Assembly: GCA_028284905.1 (NCBI GenBank)
Contig: JANQQU010000022.1
Coordinates: forward strand, 1 to 64,000
DNA from: Calditrichia bacterium
GTDB taxonomy: Bacteria > Calditrichota > Calditrichia > RBG-13-44-9 > J075
Length of the DNA stretch: 64,000 nt
Direction of reading: 5' to 3'
A model generated the notes under the pieces. It had not been told where the DNA came from, did not search any database, and saw nothing but the letters and a program-made list of their open reading frames with translations. Within the stretch, counting starts at the first letter, position 1; each line of letters opens with the position of its first letter. Both the position numbers and the translations under genes were made by a program. Shown piece by piece: positions 25,986 to 34,482 of this stretch.

Positions 25986-27566
25986 ATGAGCTATGACGTG
26001 ATCATTGTTGGCGGGGGGCATAATGGATTGACTGCAGCGGGTGTGCTGGCAAAAGCCGGTAAAAAGGTGCTGCTGCTGGAAAAAAGAGCCCGGGCCGGTG
26101 GGGTTGCTGGCGCTAGTGATGCATTTTCCGGAATGACGGTTAATGCCGGTGCAAATGACGCCGGATTGCTGCTTCCTGATGTCCAGGAAAAATTAAACCT
26201 GGAGAGTCATGGCCTCCAGTGGCTGGAAAACAGCGTAGCTGCCTTTGCACCACAGAGTGATGGGGAAGGGTTAACGCTCTGGAAAGATATTGCCAAAAGT
26301 CAGGAAGAGATTGCCCGCTTCTCAGCTGCCGATGCGGAAAAATTTCCGGCCTTTGTAGAACAGATGAACCGCTTCGGCGCTATTTGGCGCCATTTGTTAA
26401 CCCTGACGCCGCCATTGCCGAAGAGCATTAACTGGCACGATATCCCTGGCTTGCTCGGTGCAGGCATAAAACTGAAAAAGCTCGGCAAAAAAGATATGAT
26501 GGCCTTTTTACGGGTGTTGCCGATGCCAGTGCAGGATTTTCTTGATGAATGGTTTGAAAGCGATATTCTGAAGGGCTTGTTGGGCAGTGCAGGCGTTGCC
26601 GGCAGTATGCTCGGCCCGGTGAGCGCCGGTAGTTTTCTAATAATGCTTCATCACTACAGTGGCGCGGAAAACGGTGGTTTTCGTTCGGTGCGTTTTGTTA
26701 AAAAGGGAATGGGGAGACTCATTGCTTCTCTGAAAGATGCCGCTCGCAGCAATGGCGCAGAAATTCTCTGCGACGCCCCGGTCTCCCGTATTGTTCTCGA
26801 TGATGAAGACAAAGCAATCGGTGTAGAATTAGCTAGTGGTGAAGTATACCAGGGGAAAATTATTCTTTCCAACACCAATCCGCGGCATACCCTGCTGGAA
26901 ATGGTTGGGCCGGAAGCCCTGCCGCTGAAAACGGTACAGCGACTGAACAATGTCCGCTATCAGGGAGTTACCGCCCGCCTGGATATTCACTTAAAAAATC
27001 TGCCGGTTTTTCCCTCAGCTAGTGGCGATAATGAGCGCATCAGCGGATATATCGTTATTTGCCCCTCACTGGAATATCTCGAACGAGCTTATGATGATGC
27101 AAAGTATGGCAGAGTATCCCACCAGCCATATTTGAGTATCGTTATACCAACACTGCTCGATAATGCTCTGGCACCAAATGGTCAGCATTTAATGAGTGTG
27201 ACAATGCAGTATGCGCCCTATGCACTTCGTAAGGGAGATTGGCAGAAAGAGGGCAAAAAACTGGAAAAGTTGATACTTGATACCCTGGAAATATATGCAC
27301 CCGGTTTGGGAAAAGAGATTGAAGAAACCCACTTGCGAACACCAGCTGATTGGGAAGAAGAATATGGGTTACCGGAAGGGAATATATTTCATGGCCAAAT
27401 GGGGCTGGATCAACTCGCTTTTATGCGTCCGATTCCCGGTTATCCGCAGTATCATACTGCGATTGAAAATTTGCTGCTTTGTGGGGCCGGAACCCATCCC
27501 GGAGGTGGGGTGACCGGCGCACCGGGATATAACGCTGCCCGGGAAGCGCTTCGCTTGTTGAAGTAA
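25986..27566 (+). CDS. FAD-dependent oxidoreductase, PYROXD2/CrtI-like (copy 2)
   Basis: A 526-residue paralogue of the upstream gene, aligning over the full length: 'DVIIVGGGHNGLTAAGVLAKAGKKVLLLEKRARAGGVAGASDAF', 'GSMLGPVSAGSFLIMLHHYSG', 'VKKGMGRLIASLKDAARSNGAEIL', 'YLERAYDDAKYGRVSHQPYLSIVIPTLLDN' and 'LLCGAGTHPGGGVTGAPGYNAAREAL'. The start ATG at 25986 follows the stop of copy 1 by one base and has ggggga 8 bases upstream. Tandem copies in one operon suggest two subunits or two successive oxidation steps. It is part of the operon that also holds the GcvT-like gene at 23101. Confidence 0.88.
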   Translation: MSYDVIIVGGGHNGLTAAGVLAKAGKKVLLLEKRARAGGVAGASDAFSGMTVNAGANDAGLLLPDVQEKLNLESHGLQWLENSVAAFAPQSDGEGLTLWKDIAKSQEEIARFSAADAEKFPAFVEQMNRFGAIWRHLLTLTPPLPKSINWHDIPGLLGAGIKLKKLGKKDMMAFLRVLPMPVQDFLDEWFESDILKGLLGSAGVAGSMLGPVSAGSFLIMLHHYSGAENGGFRSVRFVKKGMGRLIASLKDAARSNGAEILCDAPVSRIVLDDEDKAIGVELASGEVYQGKIILSNTNPRHTLLEMVGPEALPLKTVQRLNNVRYQGVTARLDIHLKNLPVFPSASGDNERISGYIVICPSLEYLERAYDDAKYGRVSHQPYLSIVIPTLLDNALAPNGQHLMSVTMQYAPYALRKGDWQKEGKKLEKLILDTLEIYAPGLGKEIEETHLRTPADWEEEYGLPEGNIFHGQMGLDQLAFMRPIPGYPQYHTAIENLLLCGAGTHPGGGVTGAPGYNAAREALRLLK

Positions 27567-27597
27567 TATTATCCTCGATTTTAGAAGAATACAGCAA

Positions 27598-28764
27598 ATG
27601 AAGAAAATCCTGCGAATTACCCGCAATGTTTTAGTCGGGCTGATAATAGTAGTCGCCATTGTTCTTGTTGCCAAATGGACTTACATCAGCCGGCTGGCGA
27701 CATATCCCCTGAAAACGGAAATTACCGAAGTAGACTGGTATCTGCCCAAGGAAACAGTCAAGGGCAACTACATTGCACCACTACCGCTGGCGGATCCGGA
27801 TAGCACTCGCATTGATCCGGCTGCACTACAAACAGCGGTAGAATATGCCGGGGCAAACGAAACTGTTTCGTTGCTGGCTTTGCATCGGGGAGAAATTGTG
27901 CTGGAGGAATATTGGCAGGATCATCACTCCGAAGCGCAGACGAATTCCATGTCCATGGCGAAAACACTGGTGTCGCTGGCGCTAGGGATTGCCATTGAAG
28001 AAGGCTTCATTCCTTCGGAAGAAGTACCGGCTGCGAACTATCTTAGCGAGTGGGAGGATGATGAGCGGGCAAAAATTACCATCAAGCATCTGCTTCACAT
28101 GTCTTCCGGCTTACGCCTGTACGATGACAGCAGCGATCCCTTTTCCGATTTGTTGCGTATGTATGCGGATACAGATGCTGCCGGAGTTGCGCTCTCAATC
28201 CCGGCTGTTCGTGCCCCGGGGCAGGATTACGAATATAATAATGCCAATAGCGTACTGCTCGCGCTAATACTGCAACGGGCAACCGGCAGACGCCTGGCCG
28301 AATATATCTCGGAGAAAATCTGGCAGCCGATCGGCGCAAAAGATGCCGCATACTGGCTTGATGCTGATGGAGGAGATGTAAAACCTTTTTGCTGTTTTTT
28401 TACCCGCGGCAGGGATTGGTTGCGGTTGGGAGAAATGTTAATGGATGGGGGGAAAGTAGGGGAGCGGACGGTTATTCCGGAACACTGGTTGAAGAAAATG
28501 CTGGTTGCCAATCCCTACGAGCCGGATTACGGTTATCAGATTTGGCTGGGCTTTAGCGACAATGGCCGCCGGAAAATCCATCGCAGCGAGCCGCTGGTCG
28601 CCAAGGATATGTTTTACCTGGATGGGCGGGCGATTCAACGGGTGTACATTATTCCATCGCATGATCTGGTAATCGTTCGAACCGGACGGTTTAAAGGGGA
28701 TTTTTGGGATGATTCGTTTATTCCCAATGCGCTGGTAAGAGGATTGCAAAAAAACAATCAATAA
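27598..28764 (+). CDS. serine hydrolase, class C beta-lactamase family
   Basis: A 388-residue protein with an N-terminal membrane anchor or signal (about 5-30). The active-site motifs are S119-M-A-K122 in 'SMSMAKTLVSLALGIAIEEG' and Y213-N-N in 'DYEYNNANSVLLALILQ', with 'MSSGLRLYDDSSD' between. The third (HxG/KTG-like) motif is not clear in the C-terminal third. Members include esterases, D-amino-peptidases and 6-aminohexanoate-dimer-hydrolase-like enzymes; true beta-lactamase activity should not be assumed. It lies 31 bp after the FAD oxidoreductase and 10 bp before phzF, so it may be co-transcribed with both. Confidence 0.85.
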   Translation: MKKILRITRNVLVGLIIVVAIVLVAKWTYISRLATYPLKTEITEVDWYLPKETVKGNYIAPLPLADPDSTRIDPAALQTAVEYAGANETVSLLALHRGEIVLEEYWQDHHSEAQTNSMSMAKTLVSLALGIAIEEGFIPSEEVPAANYLSEWEDDERAKITIKHLLHMSSGLRLYDDSSDPFSDLLRMYADTDAAGVALSIPAVRAPGQDYEYNNANSVLLALILQRATGRRLAEYISEKIWQPIGAKDAAYWLDADGGDVKPFCCFFTRGRDWLRLGEMLMDGGKVGERTVIPEHWLKKMLVANPYEPDYGYQIWLGFSDNGRRKIHRSEPLVAKDMFYLDGRAIQRVYIIPSHDLVIVRTGRFKGDFWDDSFIPNALVRGLQKNNQ

Positions 28765-28774
28765 AGGAGCGAAA

Positions 28775-29665
28775 ATGCCCCGGCTGGATATTATACAGGT
28801 AGATGCATTTACGACCACCCGGTATGGTGGAAATCCCTGCGCAGTGGTTTTTGATGCGGATGATCTCTCATCTGAGGATATGCAAAAAATCGCCCAGGAG
28901 ATGAACTTATCCGAAACAGCTTTTGTCTTAAAGTCTGAACAAGCAGATGTCCGCGCCCGCTATTTTACCCCTTCGGAAGAAATTCCCCTCGCCGGTCATC
29001 CGACAATTTCGACAATATACGCTTTGATTCGCAGCGGACGTATGGGGATGAGTGGCGCGGAGGCAACCATTCGTCTACAGTTGGAAGCTGGCATTATAAA
29101 TGTTGATGTGAAGCGGGATGATGAAGGACTGTTGATAATTATGTCCCAGCTCCCTCCGAAATTTATGACGAAACATTCTCCGGAAGATGTCGCCCCGGCG
29201 TTTAGCCTTTCACCAAACGACATCCTGCCGGATGCCCCGCCGCAAACCGTCAGTACCGGCACGCCGCAGTTGATGATCCCGCTGAAATCGCTGGAAAGCT
29301 TGAAAAAAGCTCAATTAGATATCGCTGCTTATGCGGATTTACGGGAAAGATGCGATTTCTTTAGTCCGCACCTGTTTGTCGTTCAGGGATTGACTGAGCG
29401 CGGTGCGACCTTTGCCCGGCATTTTGGTTTACCACCGGATACCATTGAAGATCCCTTTACCGGCTCCGCCACCGGCGGAATGTCCGCTTATCTGTGGCAC
29501 CATGGGTTGATTAAGAAAAAATCTTTTATCGCTGAACAGGGGCATTGGATGGGGCGCCCCGGAGAAGCCCAGGTTGAAGTTGTCACGGATGAGGAAGAGA
29601 TTACGACGGTAAAAGTCGCCGGCAGAGCGGTGGAGATTTTCCAGGGGAAAATTAACACCCCTTAG
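28775..29665 (+). CDS. PhzF family isomerase/epimerase
   Basis: A 296-residue protein with the two-domain PhzF fold. It starts 'LDIIQVDAFTTTRYGGNPCAVVFDADDL' and has the catalytic Glu47 in 'NLSETAFVL', followed by 'ARYFTPSEEIPLAGHPT', the family's strictly conserved stretch. The second half has 'ATGGMSAYLWHHGL' and 'EQGHWMGRPGEAQVEV'. In phenazine synthesis PhzF isomerises dihydro-hydroxyanthranilate, but most members are not in phenazine clusters and no other phz gene is present, so the substrate is unknown. aaaggagcg precedes the ATG. Confidence 0.92.
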   Translation: MPRLDIIQVDAFTTTRYGGNPCAVVFDADDLSSEDMQKIAQEMNLSETAFVLKSEQADVRARYFTPSEEIPLAGHPTISTIYALIRSGRMGMSGAEATIRLQLEAGIINVDVKRDDEGLLIIMSQLPPKFMTKHSPEDVAPAFSLSPNDILPDAPPQTVSTGTPQLMIPLKSLESLKKAQLDIAAYADLRERCDFFSPHLFVVQGLTERGATFARHFGLPPDTIEDPFTGSATGGMSAYLWHHGLIKKKSFIAEQGHWMGRPGEAQVEVVTDEEEITTVKVAGRAVEIFQGKINTP

Positions 29666-29666
29666 G

Positions 29667-29732
29667 AATATCCAATGTCCAATTCTCAATTTTCAATGTC
29701 CAAGGATACTTGGACATTTTACATTGGATATT
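29667..29732. terminator. bidirectional hairpin between phzF-like and coaA genes
   Basis: An inner stem atgtccaag/cttggacat (29696-29704 and 29709-29717, loop gata) and an outer stem aatatccaatgt/acattggatatt (29667-29678 and 29721-29732). It lies between two convergent genes. Confidence 0.7.
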
Positions 29733-29748
29733 GGACATTTTACATTCC

Positions 29749-30678
29749 TTAGTTTTTTATCCAGATTCCTTCAATTTGATGATCTGCGCCTTTCCGAACG
29801 ATGATATCCGCACGTTCTCTCGTCGGCGCGATATGTTTCACCAGATTCGCTTCGTTGATCTGTCGCCAGACCATCAGGGCAAAATCTTCTGCTTCCTGCG
29901 CGCTCATCTTCAGGAATTGATAGTAAAAGGAACTGCTGTCGTTTCGGGCAGCATCGAGAAATACCATAAAGCGTTCCAGAAACCAGTGGCGTACATCTTC
30001 AATCGCGGCATCGATGTATATCGCAGCATCAACGTAGTCTGCGACCATTAACTGCGACGAGACGGTATCCGGATGGCCTTGCTGCAAAACATTGATCCCT
30101 TCCAGAATCAGAATCTCCGGTTGCGCTATTTCCTGGAATTGATCGGGAATAACATCATATATTTCATGCGAATATACCGGTGCATTTACAACCGCTTTCC
30201 CGGATTTTAGAGTTTGAACAAATTGCAACAGCGCAGCAGTGTCATAACTTTCCGGAAATCCTTTTTTCTCTAAAATTCCCTTCTTCGTCAGCAATTCATT
30301 GGGATACAGGAAGCCGTCTGTTACCAGCAAATCTACTTTTGGTGATGAAGGCATCTTGCTTAACAGGACTTTCATTGCCTTCGCAAAAGTACTTTTTCCC
30401 ACAGCAACGCTGCCGCTCACCGCAATAATGTAAGGGGCCGCTGATAATGCCTCTGGGTTGATTAAGGCCAGTTTTTCCCGCTGTTCGCGATAAAAGAGAT
30501 ATTGCTGGTATAAAAAACCGGCAATTGGCTGCAATACTTCATTTCGCTCATTCTCCGGGATATAATCGGGGATGCTAAGCGCTGTCTCTTTATCTTTAAA
30601 TGGTGTGGAATGTAGCTGCTTAATTGCTTTTCGGGGAAGGAATGAGAATCCGGGAATTTCTTCGATGGGTCGCTTCAT
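29749..30678 (-). CDS. coaA: type I pantothenate kinase
   Basis: A 309-residue protein of the CoaA length. The P-loop is 'AVSGSVAVGKSTFAKAM' (GSVAVGKST at 89-97), followed by 'VDLLVTDGFLYPNELL' and 'GFPESYDTAALLQFVQTLKSGK'. 'PEILILEGINVLQQG', 'VADYVDAAIYIDAAIEDVRHWFLERF' and 'FALMVWRQINEANLVKHIAPTRERADIIVRKGADH' complete the family. It phosphorylates pantothenate at the first step of CoA synthesis in the cytoplasm. It is convergent with the PhzF-like gene and divergent from the hybrid kinase gene; the 223-bp gap to 30902 probably holds both promoters. Confidence 0.96.
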   Translation of the reverse strand: MKRPIEEIPGFSFLPRKAIKQLHSTPFKDKETALSIPDYIPENERNEVLQPIAGFLYQQYLFYREQREKLALINPEALSAAPYIIAVSGSVAVGKSTFAKAMKVLLSKMPSSPKVDLLVTDGFLYPNELLTKKGILEKKGFPESYDTAALLQFVQTLKSGKAVVNAPVYSHEIYDVIPDQFQEIAQPEILILEGINVLQQGHPDTVSSQLMVADYVDAAIYIDAAIEDVRHWFLERFMVFLDAARNDSSSFYYQFLKMSAQEAEDFALMVWRQINEANLVKHIAPTRERADIIVRKGADHQIEGIWIKN

Positions 30679-30901
30679 GATATATCCGCCAAATTATTAT
30701 CCCACAGTCAATGCAACTGTTCTAAATGCGGGAGCAATATGATCACTAAAGCAGTCGTTTTCAAGCGGGAAAGGTTTTTGTTGCGGGGTAAAAAAGAATT
30801 CAGTGAATAATTGAATCAGTTTGGTTTTTTTCGTGGAATTTGATAAACTTTCCCCGGAGGAATAAGCGGTCTTTGTCAATAAAAGTCGGATTTCATCGCA
30901 G

Positions 30902-33900
30902 ATGAATGATAGCGTGCCATCTTCGCTAAAAATTATTTGGAGAAACCTGACCCTGTGGGGGCTTTTGCTGTTGCTGCTGGGCAATACAGCTGTTATGGCA
31001 CAGGGAAGTAAACGTAATGCTTCGGCAGATTTCCGCAGTAAAATGCGCGTTTCTATTAAGGACCTCCCGCAATCAACCAAAACGCCGCTGCTATATGTCT
31101 CCCGTGTTAATGCCGTTCATCAACTAACGCCATACCTGGAAATACTGCCCGACCCTTCAGGCAGCTTTACTTTAGACAAAGTATTGTCGGATTCCCTTTC
31201 TGCGCTCTTCTCGCCGCAATTATCTGCAGAATCCACCAGCAATAAACTCTGGGTCCGCCTGACGCTGGTAAATGATGTTGGCTACGATACTGAATGGCTG
31301 TTACAGACAACCGCCTGGGACACCGTGCAGCTTTATCTTCGCGACGAAGCTAATAATGTCGTAACGAAGATAACCGGCAGGGGAGTGGCGTTTTCCGACT
31401 GGGATATTCCGAAGACATTTCAGCAAGGCTATTTACAGCGACTGCGAGTCTCCAACAACGAAGCTTCAACACTATACCTCCGTCTGGTAAATGATGGCTC
31501 TCCACCGGATAAGATTGGCCTGGCGTTGGTACAATCCGAGTATTATGCCGAATGGGACCGGAATATGCGTTACGTTCAGGGCATATTTCTCGGGATTCTC
31601 CTAATTATCATGCTGCATAATCTTTATGTGTATTTTACCGTTCGGGATACCAGCTATATCTACCTGGTGCTTTATCTTTTTCTCGGCAGCCTGTTCTGGA
31701 TGATTTCACAAAGTTATGCCTACGAGCTATTTTGGCAGGGGCTGCCTTACTGGAACGAAATATCCAGTATTCTTGCCTTTGCCCTTATGGTGGGTGTCTT
31801 CTACCTGTTTACCAAATCTTACTTCCATACATTTACATTGCCACTGCGTTGGGAACAGATTATCCTGGGAATTATGGGCGTCTTTCTCCTGACAACCATT
31901 GTGCGTGGCCTGATAGATTTTAATGTCTGGAGTGTTTTTATCCCGCTTACTATCGGTATTTACATCTTTGCATTTATGATTAGCATACCCAGTATGCAAA
32001 GCGGTTATCGCCCGGCCAATTTTTATATTGCCGCCAACATCGCCTTTATTGCTGGCGGGGCAATTTTCATTTTTTCTGAACTGCAAATTTTCCCCCGGGG
32101 ATTTATTACCGAATTTGGTTTACAATTGGGAACGATATTGCAGGCGATCCTCTTTGCCTTTGGTCTGGATGATCAAATCCATTTCCTGCGGGAAAGGCGC
32201 GCCCGGGAAGCGCTGGCAGCCGAGCGGGTAAAAGCGGAGCAGGAACGCAAGGTATCGCAGGAACTGCGCCGTATTGATAAACTAAAGGATGAATTCCTCG
32301 CCAACACTTCACACGAACTGCGCACGCCTCTGAACGGAATTATCGGTATCGCCGAATCTCTGCAGGAAGGGGCAGGGGGAAAAGTAACTCGGAAAATGGG
32401 GCAGAATCTCTCCATGATTGTTTCTTCCGGGAAGCGCCTTTCCAGTTTAGTGAATGACATTCTTGATTTTTCCCGCCTGAAAACACACGATCTGCGCCTG
32501 CAAAAGAAGCCGGTAGAAATTCGCGCATTAACCGACATCGTTATTCGCCTCAATCAGCCGCTCCTGGAAGAGAAGTCGTTGTCGATAAAGAATGAGATCG
32601 ATCGTAATCTCCCGATGGTTTTTGGCGACGAAAACCGCATTCAGCAAATTCTCCATAACCTGGTTGGCAACGCGATCAAATTTACCGAGAAGGGCAGTAT
32701 TACCGTTAGTGCGGTGGAAAACAGCGGGATGGTAGATGTCTCTATCAGCGACACCGGTATCGGCATTCCCAAGGATAAACTGCAGGATATCTTCAAATCT
32801 TTCGAGCAGTTGGATGCATCGGACCAACGCGAACAGGGAGGAACCGGTCTTGGTCTGGCAATTACCCGCCAGCTGCTGGAAATACATGGCGGCACTATTC
32901 ACGTAACTTCCGAACCGGGCATTGGGTCGACATTTACTTTCACTCTGCCGATCGCTAATCCTGCCGAAGATACCGGACTGGATGGCGACAGCATCTCCCG
33001 CGCCGGAGAAATCGTTGGCACGGAAATGGGCGCAATTAATGGTGAGTTTAGCAGTAAGTGGGATGGCAATTTTCGCATCCTGGTTGTCGATGATGAGCCG
33101 ATAAACCAGCAAGTGCTGGCCAATCATCTCTCCATCGACAATTACAACGTCACCCAGGCGTTGAACGGGGAAGAAGCGCTGCGCATCATTCAGAACGGGC
33201 ATAACATTGATTTGGTGCTGCTGGATATCATGATGCCGCGGATGTCCGGCTATGAAGTGAGTCAGAAAATCCGCGAACGGTATTTGCCCAACGAACTGCC
33301 GATTATTATGCTGACGGCGAAAAACCAGGTCTCCGATTTACTGGAGGGCTTGGCCTGTGGCGCGAATGATTACCTGACCAAGCCAATATCGAAAAATGAA
33401 TTGCTGGCAAGGATTCGCACTCACCTCAATCTGAAGATGATCAATACCGCTTATGCCCGCTTTGTCCCCCATGAGTTTCTGCATACCTTAGGGCGGGATT
33501 CCATCGTCGATGTGAAATTGGGCGATCAGGTTCAAGGCAATATGACCGTGCTTTTCTCCGATATTCGCTCTTTTACCAATATCTCGGAGAAACTGAACCC
33601 GAAGGAAAATTTTGATTTCCTCAATGAATATTTACGTTATGTTATTCCGGCCATTCGAAAAAATAATGGTTTCATCGACAAATACATTGGTGATGCGGTA
33701 ATGGCAATGTTCCCCGGTTCCGCCGAAGATGCCGTTAAAGCTGCGATAGATAAATTCCGACAATTAAAATTGTATAACGATGAACGCCGTCGTCGTGGAG
33801 AAGTGCCGGTCCAGATTAGTATTGGTTTACACACCGGTAATCTTATGCTGGGAACAATCGGGGACGAATCCCGCATGGATGGCACGGTGATATCCGATGC

Positions 33901-34309
33901 GGTTAATCTTGCTTCCCGTCTGGAAGGATTGACGAAGAAATTTGGTGCATCGGTCATTGTCAGTGAAGATACGCTTGCCGGTATTGCCAAACCGGAAGAT
34001 TATCATTCCCGTTTTCTTGGCAAGGTGCAGGTAAAAGGGAAAAATCATTCGGTGCGCATCTATGAGATTTACGATGGCGAAAGCGAACGAATTATTGATA
34101 TGAAAACCTCCAGCCAGGAGGATTTCGAGCAGGGGCTAAAACATTATTTTGATCGAAAATTCGCCGATGCAGTTGTTTACTTTAAACGGGTATTAGACGT
34201 TAATCCCGGCGATAAAACTGCCGAACTCTATCTGGAAAACTCTGCCCACTTTGTTGTCCAGGGCGTTCCCGCCGGTTGGGAAGGCGTGGAAATGATGGAA
34301 ACAAAGTGA
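30902..34309 (+). CDS. hybrid 7TM sensor kinase - receiver - adenylate/guanylate cyclase
   Basis: A 1135-residue inner-membrane signalling protein. The order is signal/anchor (about 15-35), periplasmic sensor of the 7TMR-DISMED2 type (about 65-215), seven transmembrane helices (about 222-425), and a coiled-coil-like linker. The histidine kinase has H-box 'FLANTSHELRTPLNGIIG' (His471), N-box 'IQQILHNLVGNAIKF' and G-boxes 'SDTGIGIP' and 'GGTGLGLAI'. The receiver has 'LVLLDIMMPRMSGYE' (phospho-acceptor D775) and 'LTAKN...KP'. The class III nucleotide cyclase (about 875-1065) has metal-binding D887 in 'FSDIRSFT' and D931 in 'GDAVMAMF'. A short TPR-like C-terminal tail follows ('DRKFADAVVYFKRVLDVNPGDKTAELYLENS'). 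Phosphorylation likely controls cAMP or cGMP synthesis. No partner regulator lies beside it. Confidence 0.93.
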   Translation: MNDSVPSSLKIIWRNLTLWGLLLLLLGNTAVMAQGSKRNASADFRSKMRVSIKDLPQSTKTPLLYVSRVNAVHQLTPYLEILPDPSGSFTLDKVLSDSLSALFSPQLSAESTSNKLWVRLTLVNDVGYDTEWLLQTTAWDTVQLYLRDEANNVVTKITGRGVAFSDWDIPKTFQQGYLQRLRVSNNEASTLYLRLVNDGSPPDKIGLALVQSEYYAEWDRNMRYVQGIFLGILLIIMLHNLYVYFTVRDTSYIYLVLYLFLGSLFWMISQSYAYELFWQGLPYWNEISSILAFALMVGVFYLFTKSYFHTFTLPLRWEQIILGIMGVFLLTTIVRGLIDFNVWSVFIPLTIGIYIFAFMISIPSMQSGYRPANFYIAANIAFIAGGAIFIFSELQIFPRGFITEFGLQLGTILQAILFAFGLDDQIHFLRERRAREALAAERVKAEQERKVSQELRRIDKLKDEFLANTSHELRTPLNGIIGIAESLQEGAGGKVTRKMGQNLSMIVSSGKRLSSLVNDILDFSRLKTHDLRLQKKPVEIRALTDIVIRLNQPLLEEKSLSIKNEIDRNLPMVFGDENRIQQILHNLVGNAIKFTEKGSITVSAVENSGMVDVSISDTGIGIPKDKLQDIFKSFEQLDASDQREQGGTGLGLAITRQLLEIHGGTIHVTSEPGIGSTFTFTLPIANPAEDTGLDGDSISRAGEIVGTEMGAINGEFSSKWDGNFRILVVDDEPINQQVLANHLSIDNYNVTQALNGEEALRIIQNGHNIDLVLLDIMMPRMSGYEVSQKIRERYLPNELPIIMLTAKNQVSDLLEGLACGANDYLTKPISKNELLARIRTHLNLKMINTAYARFVPHEFLHTLGRDSIVDVKLGDQVQGNMTVLFSDIRSFTNISEKLNPKENFDFLNEYLRYVIPAIRKNNGFIDKYIGDAVMAMFPGSAEDAVKAAIDKFRQLKLYNDERRRRGEVPVQISIGLHTGNLMLGTIGDESRMDGTVISDAVNLASRLEGLTKKFGASVIVSEDTLAGIAKPEDYHSRFLGKVQVKGKNHSVRIYEIYDGESERIIDMKTSSQEDFEQGLKHYFDRKFADAVVYFKRVLDVNPGDKTAELYLENSAHFVVQGVPAGWEGVEMMETK

Positions 34310-34482
34310 CGACTGATATGGCATCTTAATAAAAATAGTGTATCATTCTATTTATCAGTTATTTGGCAGTGATGTTTCTCCTTCGTATATTCTTCACGAC
34401 ATCTCTGTTTTGATAAGATCTTTCTGATAAAGAGCAACTGTTTCAACAATGTTTTTTGGTAAACCCAGTGAAGGGAGTTTTT

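Noticed and set aside
24401-27566. Carotenoid pathway (phytoene desaturase pair)
   Set aside because: Motifs fit PYROXD2-type proteins better and no phytoene synthase or cyclase is present; the neighbour is GcvT-like.
27598-29665. Antibiotic resistance (beta-lactamase) and phenazine biosynthesis genes
   Set aside because: Only family-level matches. No clear third beta-lactamase motif, and no other phz genes.
30697-31080. Minus-strand frame of 127 residues
   Set aside because: It overlaps the start of the kinase gene, has no ribosome site and no recognisable composition.
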